Shown here: in pieces, positions 47,384-56,571 of the stretch
Layout: every line of letters starts with the position of its first letter
How positions within the stretch are numbered: position 1 is the stretch's first letter
Assembly (NCBI GenBank): GCA_031266775.1
Contig: JAISAQ010000053.1
Coordinates: 30,334-94,333, forward strand
From: Treponema sp.
Lineage (GTDB): Bacteria > Spirochaetota > Spirochaetia > Treponematales > Breznakiellaceae
Length of the DNA stretch: 64,000 bases
Reading direction: 5' to 3'
Position numbers and translations under genes: made by a program
Notes under the pieces: model-generated
What the model saw: only the letters and a program-made list of their open reading frames with translations
The model's database searches: none
Told to the model about the DNA's origin: nothing

Positions 47384-48316
47384 ATGACAATTCTTTCTTT
47401 ATTCAGTGGAGCCGGAGGGCTGGATTTAGGTTTGATTACATCCGGCAACAAAGTTGTCTGGGCAAATGATATTGATGAAAATGCGGCGGCAACATACCGG
47501 AACAATATAGGAAGCCATATCGTATGCGCCGATATAAAAGAGATATGCATTGCCGATTTACCTGCTACGGATGTAGTAGTTGGGGGGTTCCCATGCCAGG
47601 GTTTTTCAATGGCGAATATGCTGCGCAATGCGGATGACGAACGGAATACACTATACAAATATTATTATCAGGTAATAAAACAAAAACAACCAAAATACTT
47701 TATCGCTGAAAACGTTAAAGGTATTTTGAGTCTTGACGGCGGAAACGTTATCAAAAAAATCATGGCTGAATTTTCCGATGCGGGTTACAATACCACATAT
47801 AGATTGTGTAATATGGCCGATTTTGGGGTTCCGCAAAACAGGCAGCGTGTGATTATAATAGGCCAGCGTAAAGACATTGGCGGTACAATATTTTTTCAGT
47901 TTCCGGAAAAAACCAATAGTAAGGATGGAGTGCCCAAAGCGTGGGTTTCAATCCGGGAAGCTATAGGTCATTTCCCGGACCCGGACAATGAAAATAATAT
48001 GTTAAATCATGTATATTCCTCGTATAAGGTGGAATTTAGAAACTTTACAGGACACCGGCAGACAGACCCCGGCAAGCCGTCCCCTACTATTCTCGCGCGG
48101 GGAAACGGCAAGGGAGGGGTATGCGCCATCCCGCATTACAACGGGAAACGCCGGCTGACTATCCGTGAAAGCGCCGCAATACAAACCTTTCCTGAAGATT
48201 TTGAGTTTACCGGAAAAATGAACTCTTGTTACCGGCAGATTGGAAACGCTGTGCCGGTCAAATTTGCTTCGCTGCTCGGCAAAGAATTGATTCGTTTGGA
48301 AAAATTGCATATATGA
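47384..48316 (+). CDS. DNA (cytosine-5-)-methyltransferase 1
   Basis: LSLFSGAGGLDLGLI, GGFPCQGFSMANM, ENVKGIL, QNRQRVIIIG, PTILARGNGKGG. Confidence 0.95.
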   Translation: MTILSLFSGAGGLDLGLITSGNKVVWANDIDENAAATYRNNIGSHIVCADIKEICIADLPATDVVVGGFPCQGFSMANMLRNADDERNTLYKYYYQVIKQKQPKYFIAENVKGILSLDGGNVIKKIMAEFSDAGYNTTYRLCNMADFGVPQNRQRVIIIGQRKDIGGTIFFQFPEKTNSKDGVPKAWVSIREAIGHFPDPDNENNMLNHVYSSYKVEFRNFTGHRQTDPGKPSPTILARGNGKGGVCAIPHYNGKRRLTIRESAAIQTFPEDFEFTGKMNSCYRQIGNAVPVKFASLLGKELIRLEKLHI

Positions 48317-49248
48317 AGGTAGTGTCCCTGTTCAGCGGCGCCGGAGGGCTTGATCTGGGATTTATACAAGCCGGGCACCGTATCATTTGGGCCAATGATA
48401 TTTATGCCGATGCGGTGGAAACATACCGGAAAAATATCGGTACTCACATTGTCGAAGGCGATATTACCGCTATACCGTCAGAACAAGTGCCGGATTGCGA
48501 TATTGTGATTGGCGGCTTCCCTTGTCAAGGTTTTTCTGTCGCGAATACAAAAAGAAGCGCAACAGATGAGCGAAACGAAATGTATAAGCAGATGCTGAGG
48601 GTAATAAAAGACAAAACCCCCTTGTTTTTTCTGGCCGAAAATGTAAAAGGCATTTTGAGTCTTGAAAAGGGCAAAGTGATGCAAATGATACTGGGTGATT
48701 TTAGAAACTTGGGATATACCGTTAAATGCCAATTATTGAATGCCGCGGATTACGGTGTGCCTCAACAGCGGCAGCGTGTAATAATTACGGGCGTCCGTAA
48801 TGATGTGGATTTCGAATATATGTATCCTGAAAAAGAATATGGTGAAAACGGCGGATGTGGTATTAAACGCTGGGTAAGCGTAAAGGATGCTTTGAAAAAC
48901 CTGCCCGACCCTGACAAACCTAATAACTTGTTAAATCATGAATATTCAAAATACAAGTTGCGGTTTAACGGTTATTTGGGACACAGAATGATAGACCCTG
49001 ACAAACCGGCTCCAACAGTTACCGCCAGAGGTGACGACAAGGGAGGCGTTGTTGTTTTGCATCATTACAATAACAAGCGCAGAATGACATGCCGCGAACT
49101 TGCAGTTATTCAAACCTTTCCCATTGATTTTGTTTTTGAAGGAACCCGTTCATCCGTATACCGGCAGATTGCCAATGCCGTACCGCCTTTACTTGCTTTC
49201 GCGGCGGCGAAACAGTTTAAGCTCTATAAAGGGAAATTAAATGCTTGA
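48313..49248 (+). CDS. DNA (cytosine-5-)-methyltransferase 2
   Basis: MKVVSLFSGAGGLDLGFI, GGFPCQGFSVANT, ENVKGIL; ATG 48313 overlaps the previous stop (ATGA). Confidence 0.95.
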   Translation: MKVVSLFSGAGGLDLGFIQAGHRIIWANDIYADAVETYRKNIGTHIVEGDITAIPSEQVPDCDIVIGGFPCQGFSVANTKRSATDERNEMYKQMLRVIKDKTPLFFLAENVKGILSLEKGKVMQMILGDFRNLGYTVKCQLLNAADYGVPQQRQRVIITGVRNDVDFEYMYPEKEYGENGGCGIKRWVSVKDALKNLPDPDKPNNLLNHEYSKYKLRFNGYLGHRMIDPDKPAPTVTARGDDKGGVVVLHHYNNKRRMTCRELAVIQTFPIDFVFEGTRSSVYRQIANAVPPLLAFAAAKQFKLYKGKLNA

Positions 49249-50497
49249 GAAAAAATACATACCAAAACTTCCTTTCCCTGACTTTAAATGGAAATGGGCA
49301 AGCCTTCAATGCACGGAAAGTTTAAATGATCCTGTAATTCTTTTGGGTGTTTTGTTCCGTATGCGAAAACTTGAGAATATGGGAATTAAGTACAGTTCCC
49401 CGGAATTCGCGCATGAAATGCAGGAATTGTCCAATGATGTAGAAGATTCAATCGGAATTAATCTTTCCGGCAGAACCGGAGAGCGTAATCTGATAAGAAA
49501 TTCAGGCCAGTATTGGCGGGCTGTCGGTCTGCTTGAGGATGGCGACAGAACCGGCCTCATCAGATTGACGGATTTTGGACGGCGCGTTGCTGACCGCGAT
49601 ATTTCACAAACTGAGTTTGCGGCGATTACAATTCAGACATTCAAGTTGCCCAACATAAAAATACAAAGCACCGATGAATGCCAGAGTTGGTTAAATAGCG
49701 GTATTATTCTTTATCCCCTGCGGCTAATTTTGAACATATCAAAAAAACTTAACGGCCAGGGCGTACCTTTTGTTACCACAGAGGAACTTGTAAAAATTGT
49801 TATTCCGTTATCGTCAAATCCAAATGTTATGGTTGACGATTATGTGAATTTCATTTTGTGGTATCGCGCAAAAGAAATTACCCTGACTGGCTGGCCTGAT
49901 TGTTGTTCCGGCGCCAATGACAAGCGGATAGCGCGGGAGTATTTGCTGTTTCTGTCAAATTACGGCTATCTTCTCAAACAGGAAGGCGGCAACAGGCTTG
50001 ACGAACATTACCGTTACAATGATCTTCTTGATTCAGAAATAACGGGTATTTTGGAACAAAAGGCATCAGGCCAATCTTTGATTCAGGTGGCTGCTCAAAT
50101 CAGGAAAAATGAAATAGCGGCGGAAATTGAGAAAAAGCGCGTTGAATCCAATACAAGAAACAGGCCCAATCAGGCAAAATTTCGCAAAGAGGTCTTGTCT
50201 GCCTGTGGGCGCTGCATAATTACGAATGTTACTATGCCAGAGGTTTTGGAAGCCGCCCATATAAAGCCATTTAAATATCACGGCGAAGATACAATCGCCA
50301 ATGGGTTTGCAATGCGGATAGACATACATATATTGTTTGACTCAGGGCATTTAAGAATTTCTGATATTGGTGAAATTGACCTTTCAACAAAAGCACGGAT
50401 GGATTATGGCGCCGCAATACCGCCCCGTATTGTTCTGCCCGGTTTTACGAACAGGGGCTTCTTAAAATGGCGGTGGGATAACTATAATGGACTGTAG
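49241..50497 (+). CDS. HNH endonuclease, predicted cognate restriction enzyme
   Basis: C-terminal CGRCIITNVTMPEVLEAAHIKPFKYHGEDTIANGFAMRIDIHILFDSGHL (HNH); overlaps MTase 2. Confidence 0.88.
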   Translation: MLEKKYIPKLPFPDFKWKWASLQCTESLNDPVILLGVLFRMRKLENMGIKYSSPEFAHEMQELSNDVEDSIGINLSGRTGERNLIRNSGQYWRAVGLLEDGDRTGLIRLTDFGRRVADRDISQTEFAAITIQTFKLPNIKIQSTDECQSWLNSGIILYPLRLILNISKKLNGQGVPFVTTEELVKIVIPLSSNPNVMVDDYVNFILWYRAKEITLTGWPDCCSGANDKRIAREYLLFLSNYGYLLKQEGGNRLDEHYRYNDLLDSEITGILEQKASGQSLIQVAAQIRKNEIAAEIEKKRVESNTRNRPNQAKFRKEVLSACGRCIITNVTMPEVLEAAHIKPFKYHGEDTIANGFAMRIDIHILFDSGHLRISDIGEIDLSTKARMDYGAAIPPRIVLPGFTNRGFLKWRWDNYNGL

Positions 50498-50505
50498 GCT
50501 TAAAT

Positions 50506-51006
50506 ATGGATGTATTAACTCCTGAACAGCGCCATAAAAACATGTCGCATATCAGAAGCAGTGATACGTCTATTGAAATTTCATTGCGCAAAGCGTTGTG
50601 GCGTGAAGGCCTCCGTTACCGGAAAAATTACAACAAATTGCCGGGGAAGCCGGACATTGCCATAACAAAATACAAGATTGCCGTTTTTTGCGACGGCGAA
50701 TTATGGCATGGCAAGAACTGGACAGACAAAAAGAAAAAAATTAACACGAACAGGGATTATTGGATTCAAAAAATTGAGCGGAATATAGCCCGGGATACTG
50801 AAAATGAAAAGAAGCTTGAAAGTATGGGCTGGACCGTTATCAGGTTTTGGGGGAATGAAATAAAAAAGAACCTTGCGGATTGTGTAAATGAAATTAAAGA
50901 AACCATTTATGAAATAGAAAATGGCATATACGGCATAGAATATAATGAACCCATTGATTTAATGGCGGCAGAAGATGACCCTGAGTATACTGTCGGTAAC
51001 GGATAA
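50506..51006 (+). CDS. vsr: very short patch repair endonuclease
   Basis: MSHIRSSDTSIEISLRKALWREGLRYRKNYNKLPGKPDIAITKYKIAVFCDGELWHGKNW. Confidence 0.94.
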   Translation: MDVLTPEQRHKNMSHIRSSDTSIEISLRKALWREGLRYRKNYNKLPGKPDIAITKYKIAVFCDGELWHGKNWTDKKKKINTNRDYWIQKIERNIARDTENEKKLESMGWTVIRFWGNEIKKNLADCVNEIKETIYEIENGIYGIEYNEPIDLMAAEDDPEYTVGNG

Positions 51007-51102
51007 TTCGGCTAAACGGATTCCCCGATACCGGTCTCCCTTTAAATAATTCTCGAATAATATCGAAAAAGAAAAAATAACCACAAAAAACGCATGTTTT
51101 TC

Positions 51103-51131
51103 TTGACAGATCACGATTTCAATAGTATGTT
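51103..51131 (+). promoter_or_regulatory. sigma70-type promoter upstream of the second sugar locus
   Basis: TTGACA (51103-51108), 17-bp spacer, TATGTT (51126-51131). Confidence 0.6.
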
Positions 51132-51160
51132 TAGGTTCAAATGTATCAAAAACGATAATA

Positions 51161-52696
51161 ATGGGAAAAAATGTGGAAAACACGGAATATTCAATAGCCG
51201 TGGATCTGGGCGCCAGCGGTTCAAAAATGGCCGCTGTACGGGTGCACGGCGGTGTTGTCAGTCTGGAAGACATTTATACGTTCCCCAATGTCCCGCTTAA
51301 TCTGGGGCCCGGCCTGTACTGGGATATCTTTGATCTTTACCGGAATATTCTTAAAGGGCTTTCGTGGTTTGGCTCAAAATACGGAAAACCAAAAAGCATA
51401 GGCATTGACAGCTGGGGCGCAACCTATGGTTTTTTGGATGCCCAGGGACGCCTTGCGGAGCCTGTTTTTCACTACCGCGATAAAAGAACCGCCGGGGTTC
51501 TTGAAAAACTGTACGGCCGTCTTTCCAAACGGGAAATTTTTACCCTGACCGGCTGCCAGTGCGCCTCCAGCTATACCCTTGTACAGCTTTACGCCTCGGC
51601 GTTGCAGGGGGATGCAATCCTCTCAAGCGCACAGCATCTGGTTCTGCTGCCGGATCTTCTGGCCTATTTTCTTGGCGGCGCCCTTTCGGCGGAGCGGACC
51701 ATTGCCGGAACCACCGCGATGCTGCAACCGTCCCAGCGGGACTGGTGCGGGGAACTTCTGTCTGCCCTTGGCATACCGGCCGGTTTTTTGCTGCCCCTGA
51801 CCGATACCGGCACAATTAAAGGGCACTTAAGCCCTTCGGTTGCCGGTGAAACAGGAATGGGGGCCGTTCCGATTGTTTCGGCGATTGGCCACGACAGCGC
51901 CGCGGCGGTTGCGGCCATTCCGGGTTTTGGCGAAGACGATCTCTATGTCAGCATCGGGACGAATATCAGCATGGGGATATACCGGGACGCCCCGGCTCTG
52001 GATGACGCCTTTTATGAAGGGGGATTCAAAAACACAGGCGGCGACGGGGGAAAGATCATTGTGTACCGTGATTTCCCCGCCGCGTGGATACTGAACTGCC
52101 TGTACGCCGAATGGATAAAAACGGACACGTCCTTAACCTTCAACGATCTTGATGTTCTTGCCTCCCAAACGGAACAAGGGGAATTTTTTGATATTGAAGA
52201 TCCTCTGGTTCAGGAAGCCGGCGGGGTAATGTCAGAGACAATTGCTTCTCTTGTTGAAAAAACCGGTCGGCCGCCTCCCCGGTCACGGGAGGCTTTCGCG
52301 GCAAGCGTCATGAAGAGCATTGCGCTCTGTGTACGCCGCTACGCCCGGAAGCTGATCCGGCTCCGGAGAAAAGACTTTGACAAAATTTGGCTTATCAGCG
52401 GGGGAATACGGTACAGGAATTTGACATCCGCCATTGCCGGCGCGCTGGAGAGGCCGGTGTACTCCGGGCTTCCCTACGCGACCCTCCTTGGAAACGCGGT
52501 ATCCCAATTATACGCGCTGGAAGATTTGGACAGAACCCTCTACGGGGAGAAAAACGCGGGAAATTCTTTTTTTGCGGAAATCAGGCCTTCTTCGCGCCCG
52601 GACTGGTCCGGATGCGGAGATTGCGCCATAGACAACAACATACTGCCGTTAAATCGGTGTAGCAACGGAGGATTGCATGGACATCAGTATAATTAA
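51161..52696 (+). CDS. FGGY carbohydrate kinase, rhamnulokinase-like
   Basis: YSIAVDLGASGSKMAAVRV; SIGIDSWGATYGFLDAQGRL; IGHDSAAAVAAIPG. Confidence 0.88.
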   Translation: MGKNVENTEYSIAVDLGASGSKMAAVRVHGGVVSLEDIYTFPNVPLNLGPGLYWDIFDLYRNILKGLSWFGSKYGKPKSIGIDSWGATYGFLDAQGRLAEPVFHYRDKRTAGVLEKLYGRLSKREIFTLTGCQCASSYTLVQLYASALQGDAILSSAQHLVLLPDLLAYFLGGALSAERTIAGTTAMLQPSQRDWCGELLSALGIPAGFLLPLTDTGTIKGHLSPSVAGETGMGAVPIVSAIGHDSAAAVAAIPGFGEDDLYVSIGTNISMGIYRDAPALDDAFYEGGFKNTGGDGGKIIVYRDFPAAWILNCLYAEWIKTDTSLTFNDLDVLASQTEQGEFFDIEDPLVQEAGGVMSETIASLVEKTGRPPPRSREAFAASVMKSIALCVRRYARKLIRLRRKDFDKIWLISGGIRYRNLTSAIAGALERPVYSGLPYATLLGNAVSQLYALEDLDRTLYGEKNAGNSFFAEIRPSSRPDWSGCGDCAIDNNILPLNRCSNGGLHGHQYN

Positions 52697-53294
52697 GGAC
52701 ATTCTGCAAGTGTGCCGGCGGCTTGATCAGAAAGGGCTTGTAAACGCCTACGAAGGGAACATATCGGTCCGGCAAAACGGATTAATATACATAACGCCGG
52801 CCGGTAAAAACAAGGCGTTCCTGGACGAAGAGGCAATCTGCGTACTGGAAGAAGGCAGCCTTAAACAGATTGGCGGTAAATTTCCCCCTTCTTCCGAAGT
52901 GCCCCTTCATGTCAACTCATACCAGACACGGTCAAATATCGGCGCCGTGATACACTGCCACCCCCCCTATCTTACGGCCTTTGCCCTGGATCACCGTCCG
53001 GTAAAGACTAAGGCGTATCCTGAAATGATGGGTAATTTCAAGGAAATTCCCGTTGCCCCTTACGGAAGGCCCGGAACATCCGATATTTTTGAACCGGCCC
53101 GGAAATACATCGAAAAATACGACGGCGTACTGCTGGCCAACCACGGGATTCTGGTTGTCGGTAAAGATGTGTATAACGCAATGAACAAGGCCGAAGCCAT
53201 GGAAGCCATTGCGCGGGTTCTTTCCATTGCGGAACAGATCGGAAAACCTGTGGATCTTCCGGATGACGAATGCGCCTTCTTTCTTGCCAAGTAG
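52677..53294 (+). CDS. class II aldolase/adducin family protein
   Basis: AYEGNISVRQNGLIYITPAGKNKAFL; VIHCHPPYLTAFAL; VLLANHGILVVGKDVYNAMNKAEAMEAIARV. Confidence 0.92.
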   Translation: MDISIIKDILQVCRRLDQKGLVNAYEGNISVRQNGLIYITPAGKNKAFLDEEAICVLEEGSLKQIGGKFPPSSEVPLHVNSYQTRSNIGAVIHCHPPYLTAFALDHRPVKTKAYPEMMGNFKEIPVAPYGRPGTSDIFEPARKYIEKYDGVLLANHGILVVGKDVYNAMNKAEAMEAIARVLSIAEQIGKPVDLPDDECAFFLAK

Positions 53295-53323
53295 CGCCGG
53301 AAAAGGGCGGAAAAAAACGGAAA

Positions 53324-53340
53324 AAACAAACAGTTTGTTT
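53324..53340. promoter_or_regulatory. perfect palindrome AAACAAACAGTTTGTTT, candidate operator
   Basis: 8-bp arms around a single base; too short a loop for an RNA hairpin; 27 nt upstream of the SBP gene. Confidence 0.5.
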
Positions 53341-53366
53341 GTTCATCAATTTCTTGGAGGATTAGA

Positions 53367-54677
53367 ATGAAGAACAAAAGAACGATTGCGCTGGTACTGC
53401 TTGCGGTATTTGCCGCCGGCAGCGTTTTCGCCACCGGAGAAAAAGAGGGAAAGGCTTCCGCGCCGGGTGCACAGACCGAAGTCAGAATTTTGACATGGAC
53501 GCCCATTCCCCGGACCATGGAGAAGATGATCGCGGCATTTCAGGCGAAAAATCCCGGCATCAAGGTTACATTCAACAATATGAACTACAACCCCCAGTAC
53601 CTTGCCGCGCTTTCCGCCGGAGCCGGTTCGAACAGTCTGCCGGACATCATTGCCCTGCAGCCCGGTTCCCTGACCCAGCAGTACAGGAATTATCTTATCG
53701 ATTTAACTCCCTACATGGCTAAATCCTGGGGGAACCTCTGGGCCGACAAATTCTACAAGATCGACGCGGATCAGATGAAGCTTGGCAACCCCTCAGGCGA
53801 CAATTCGGTGTACATCGTTCCCTGTGAATCCCAGATCATTGACATATGGTACAACAAGACGCTGTTTGAACAGCTGGGTATCAAGGTGCCTGGCACCTGG
53901 GCCGAACTCAAGGCCGCGTCCGCCGCCCTGTCTTCCAGGGGCTATGCCCCGCTGTATTTCGGCGGCGCCGACGGGTGGCAAAAGATCAACCTGTTCCTGA
54001 TGCTTTCCGAACAGCTTGCCCCCGGAGAAGTTTATACCGCCCAGGAGGGCAGGAGCCAATGGACCAGCGCCGGCATGGTAAGGGTCATGGAAGCATGGAA
54101 AGATTTTTATACCAATGTAGCCCAGGTCGGTTCCCTGTCGAACCTTGCCTATCCTGACGGAGTAGGACAGTTTGTGGCGGGCCGGGTCGGCATGATGGCG
54201 CTGGGTTCCTGGTGGCCCCAGGAATTTACCGCTCCCGATGCTCCCCCCAACGTAAAAAACTGGATTTTCGATCACTTCTTCCTTCCCTCCTATAATCCGG
54301 GCGGGCAGGCGAGCCCTCCCATCGGCGGGATGGATTTTGGTTTCGGCATCACCAAAAACTCGAAAAACCCGGACGCCGCGTGGCTCGTACTTGAATCTTT
54401 TACCGCCGGAGAAGGCATACAGGCGTCGGTAGATGACCTTAATAACCTGCCGGCCGTAAAGGGCATAGCGCCCCAGGCGACAAATATTCCGGCAAGCATC
54501 AAAGAGCAGATTGGCCGGTACAACGCGGTTCTCGATCAGGCGCGTAACCAGCGGTTCAGTAACCCCGAGGTTGAAACCGCGCTGCAGAATGCCATGGATG
54601 GCGTCGCAACAGGACAGCTGTCTTCTCAGGCGGCCCTTCAGCAGGTTCAGGCTGTCCAGAACCGTGTAAACAGATGA
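53367..54677 (+). CDS. extracellular solute-binding protein (family 1)
   Basis: Signal peptide ...SVFATGEKEGK; VRILTWTPIPRTMEKMIAAFQAKNPGIKVTF. Confidence 0.92.
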   Translation: MKNKRTIALVLLAVFAAGSVFATGEKEGKASAPGAQTEVRILTWTPIPRTMEKMIAAFQAKNPGIKVTFNNMNYNPQYLAALSAGAGSNSLPDIIALQPGSLTQQYRNYLIDLTPYMAKSWGNLWADKFYKIDADQMKLGNPSGDNSVYIVPCESQIIDIWYNKTLFEQLGIKVPGTWAELKAASAALSSRGYAPLYFGGADGWQKINLFLMLSEQLAPGEVYTAQEGRSQWTSAGMVRVMEAWKDFYTNVAQVGSLSNLAYPDGVGQFVAGRVGMMALGSWWPQEFTAPDAPPNVKNWIFDHFFLPSYNPGGQASPPIGGMDFGFGITKNSKNPDAAWLVLESFTAGEGIQASVDDLNNLPAVKGIAPQATNIPASIKEQIGRYNAVLDQARNQRFSNPEVETALQNAMDGVATGQLSSQAALQQVQAVQNRVNR

Positions 54678-54683
54678 AGAACG

Positions 54684-54805
54684 CCGCAAGCGCGAACCTG
54701 CGGTCAGGCGGGGTAGCAGACCCCATTGAATAAAAGGTACGGAAGGTGATTCGTATTGAGGGTTTCATGCCCCGCGGCTCTGCGCCGCCGCGCTTCACCT
54801 TCCGT
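54684..54805 (+). promoter_or_regulatory. run of three intergenic hairpins between SBP and permease genes
   Basis: CCGCA...TGCGG; GGGGT-agcag-ACCCC (54710-54724); ACGGAAGGTGA (54739-54749) / TCACCTTCCGT (54795-54805) enclosing GCGGC-tctgc-GCCGC. Confidence 0.6.
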
Positions 54806-54841
54806 CCGCCTTTGGCCTGTTGTTTTTTTTAAGAGGAAAAA

Positions 54842-55735
54842 ATGTTGAGAAAAATATTGGGTTCGGGATACTGGTTTTTGGTTCCCGCGTTTGTGTTTTT
54901 TTTGTTTTTTATCCTGTATCCCATCATCTTTGTGGTTTCAGGCAGTTTTTTCAGCTGGTCAACCCTGTCCGAAATGAAATTTGCCGGCTTGGACAATTAC
55001 CTTGAAATTATGACCGACCGGGTATTCGGAATTACCATGCGCAACACGGTGTTGTGGTTTTTTATCACAATTTTTGTACAGGCGGCAATAGGCTTTTCTA
55101 TTGCGTACATTATTGAAGAAAAACTGATAAACGGAAAGCTCTTTTTCAGAACCCTGTTCTTTATTCCGGTAGTAACTTCGATTGTTGTTATCGCCATTAT
55201 CTGGTCAAACCTGTATTCCCCCTACAACGGCCCCATCGGTAATTTTCTGTCCAAAATAGGGTTTAAGGGGCCGTTTAACTTTCTTGGAGATGTTCACAAT
55301 GTTATCTTTGCCCTTATTGTAGTGAATATTTTTGAATGGACCGGCTGGTCCATGGCCCTGTATATTGCCGGCCTGTCGGAAATATCGGTCGAAATGAAAG
55401 AGGCCGCCCTTATCGACGGAGTCACCGGTTTTCCCCTGATCTGGCGTATATACCTCCCGGCCCTTTCACATGTACATAAATCCCTTATTATGCTCGGGGT
55501 TATCGGCTCGCTTCAGACCTTTGCGCTGATCTACAGTATGACATCAGGCGGCCCCAATTCCGCAAGCGAGATGCCGGGAACCTATATCTTCCGCACGGGC
55601 TTTACCATGCAGCGCATGGGTTATGCTTCGGCCATTTCAACGGTAATACTTATTCTTACCCTGATTATTACGGTCTTCCAGATGACGGTATTAAAATCCG
55701 GAAATTTGACGATCGGAGGAGGGGGAGAAGCATGA
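54842..55735 (+). CDS. sugar ABC transporter permease (MalF-type)
   Basis: Multi-TM with EMKEAALIDGVTGFPLIWRIYLPALSH. Confidence 0.92.
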   Translation: MLRKILGSGYWFLVPAFVFFLFFILYPIIFVVSGSFFSWSTLSEMKFAGLDNYLEIMTDRVFGITMRNTVLWFFITIFVQAAIGFSIAYIIEEKLINGKLFFRTLFFIPVVTSIVVIAIIWSNLYSPYNGPIGNFLSKIGFKGPFNFLGDVHNVIFALIVVNIFEWTGWSMALYIAGLSEISVEMKEAALIDGVTGFPLIWRIYLPALSHVHKSLIMLGVIGSLQTFALIYSMTSGGPNSASEMPGTYIFRTGFTMQRMGYASAISTVILILTLIITVFQMTVLKSGNLTIGGGGEA

Positions 55736-56562
55736 ACGAAACACGGTTAAAACGGCGGCAGTGGTTCTGGATAATCCTGCTTCTTGTAATTGGATATATC
55801 TGGATGATCCCCCTTGTCTACATGCTGAGCATGTCTTTTAGAACGCCGGAAAACGCCTTTAACCCGGCGCTGTTCACGCTGCCAATGACGCTGCACAATT
55901 ACAAACTGGTCCTTACGGAAAATCCCCTGCATGTGCATTTCTTTGTCAGCCTGGTTATCAGTCTTGCCAGCGTTATTATTGTTACCCTGGGCGCCGCCAT
56001 GGCGGCCTTCGGCTTTACCCGGAAGGATGTTAAATTCAAGAAATTTCTGTACGGCGCCCTTCTGGCTACCCTCATGGTTCCCATCAGCGCCATTGTCATA
56101 CCCCTGACCCAGCTCAACTCGGTCATGGGCTGGCTCAATACGTTTCAGGGTCTGATCTTCCCCTATTCGGCGCTGGGAATTCCTTTCGCCCTGGTTATTC
56201 TAAAGGGCTTCATGGACGCCGTTCCCGGTGAACTGGAGGATGCGGCGATGATCGACGGATGCGGAAACTGGCGCCTCTTTTTCAAAATTATTTTATACAT
56301 GTTAAGGCCCGGCATCATCGTCGTGGTAATCTGGGAATTCATGACCTGCTGGAATGAATTTTTTCTTGCGCTTGTTACAATGTCGGAACAGATGAAAAAA
56401 CCGCTTCCCCTTATACCGATGCAGTATTCGGGAATGTACTTTAGCAGGCCAAATGCGCTGTTTGCCATTCTGGTTCTTGTTTCAATTCCGATGATTCTGT
56501 TTTACGCCGTCATGTCAAGAAAATTCATGCAGGGCTTAACGAGCGGCGCCATTAAGGGATAA
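55732..56562 (+). CDS. carbohydrate ABC transporter permease (MalG-type)
   Basis: Multi-TM with ELEDAAMIDGCGNWRLFFKIILYMLRP. Confidence 0.92.
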   Translation: MNETRLKRRQWFWIILLLVIGYIWMIPLVYMLSMSFRTPENAFNPALFTLPMTLHNYKLVLTENPLHVHFFVSLVISLASVIIVTLGAAMAAFGFTRKDVKFKKFLYGALLATLMVPISAIVIPLTQLNSVMGWLNTFQGLIFPYSALGIPFALVILKGFMDAVPGELEDAAMIDGCGNWRLFFKIILYMLRPGIIVVVIWEFMTCWNEFFLALVTMSEQMKKPLPLIPMQYSGMYFSRPNALFAILVLVSIPMILFYAVMSRKFMQGLTSGAIKG

Positions 56563-56571
56563 CATTATTCC

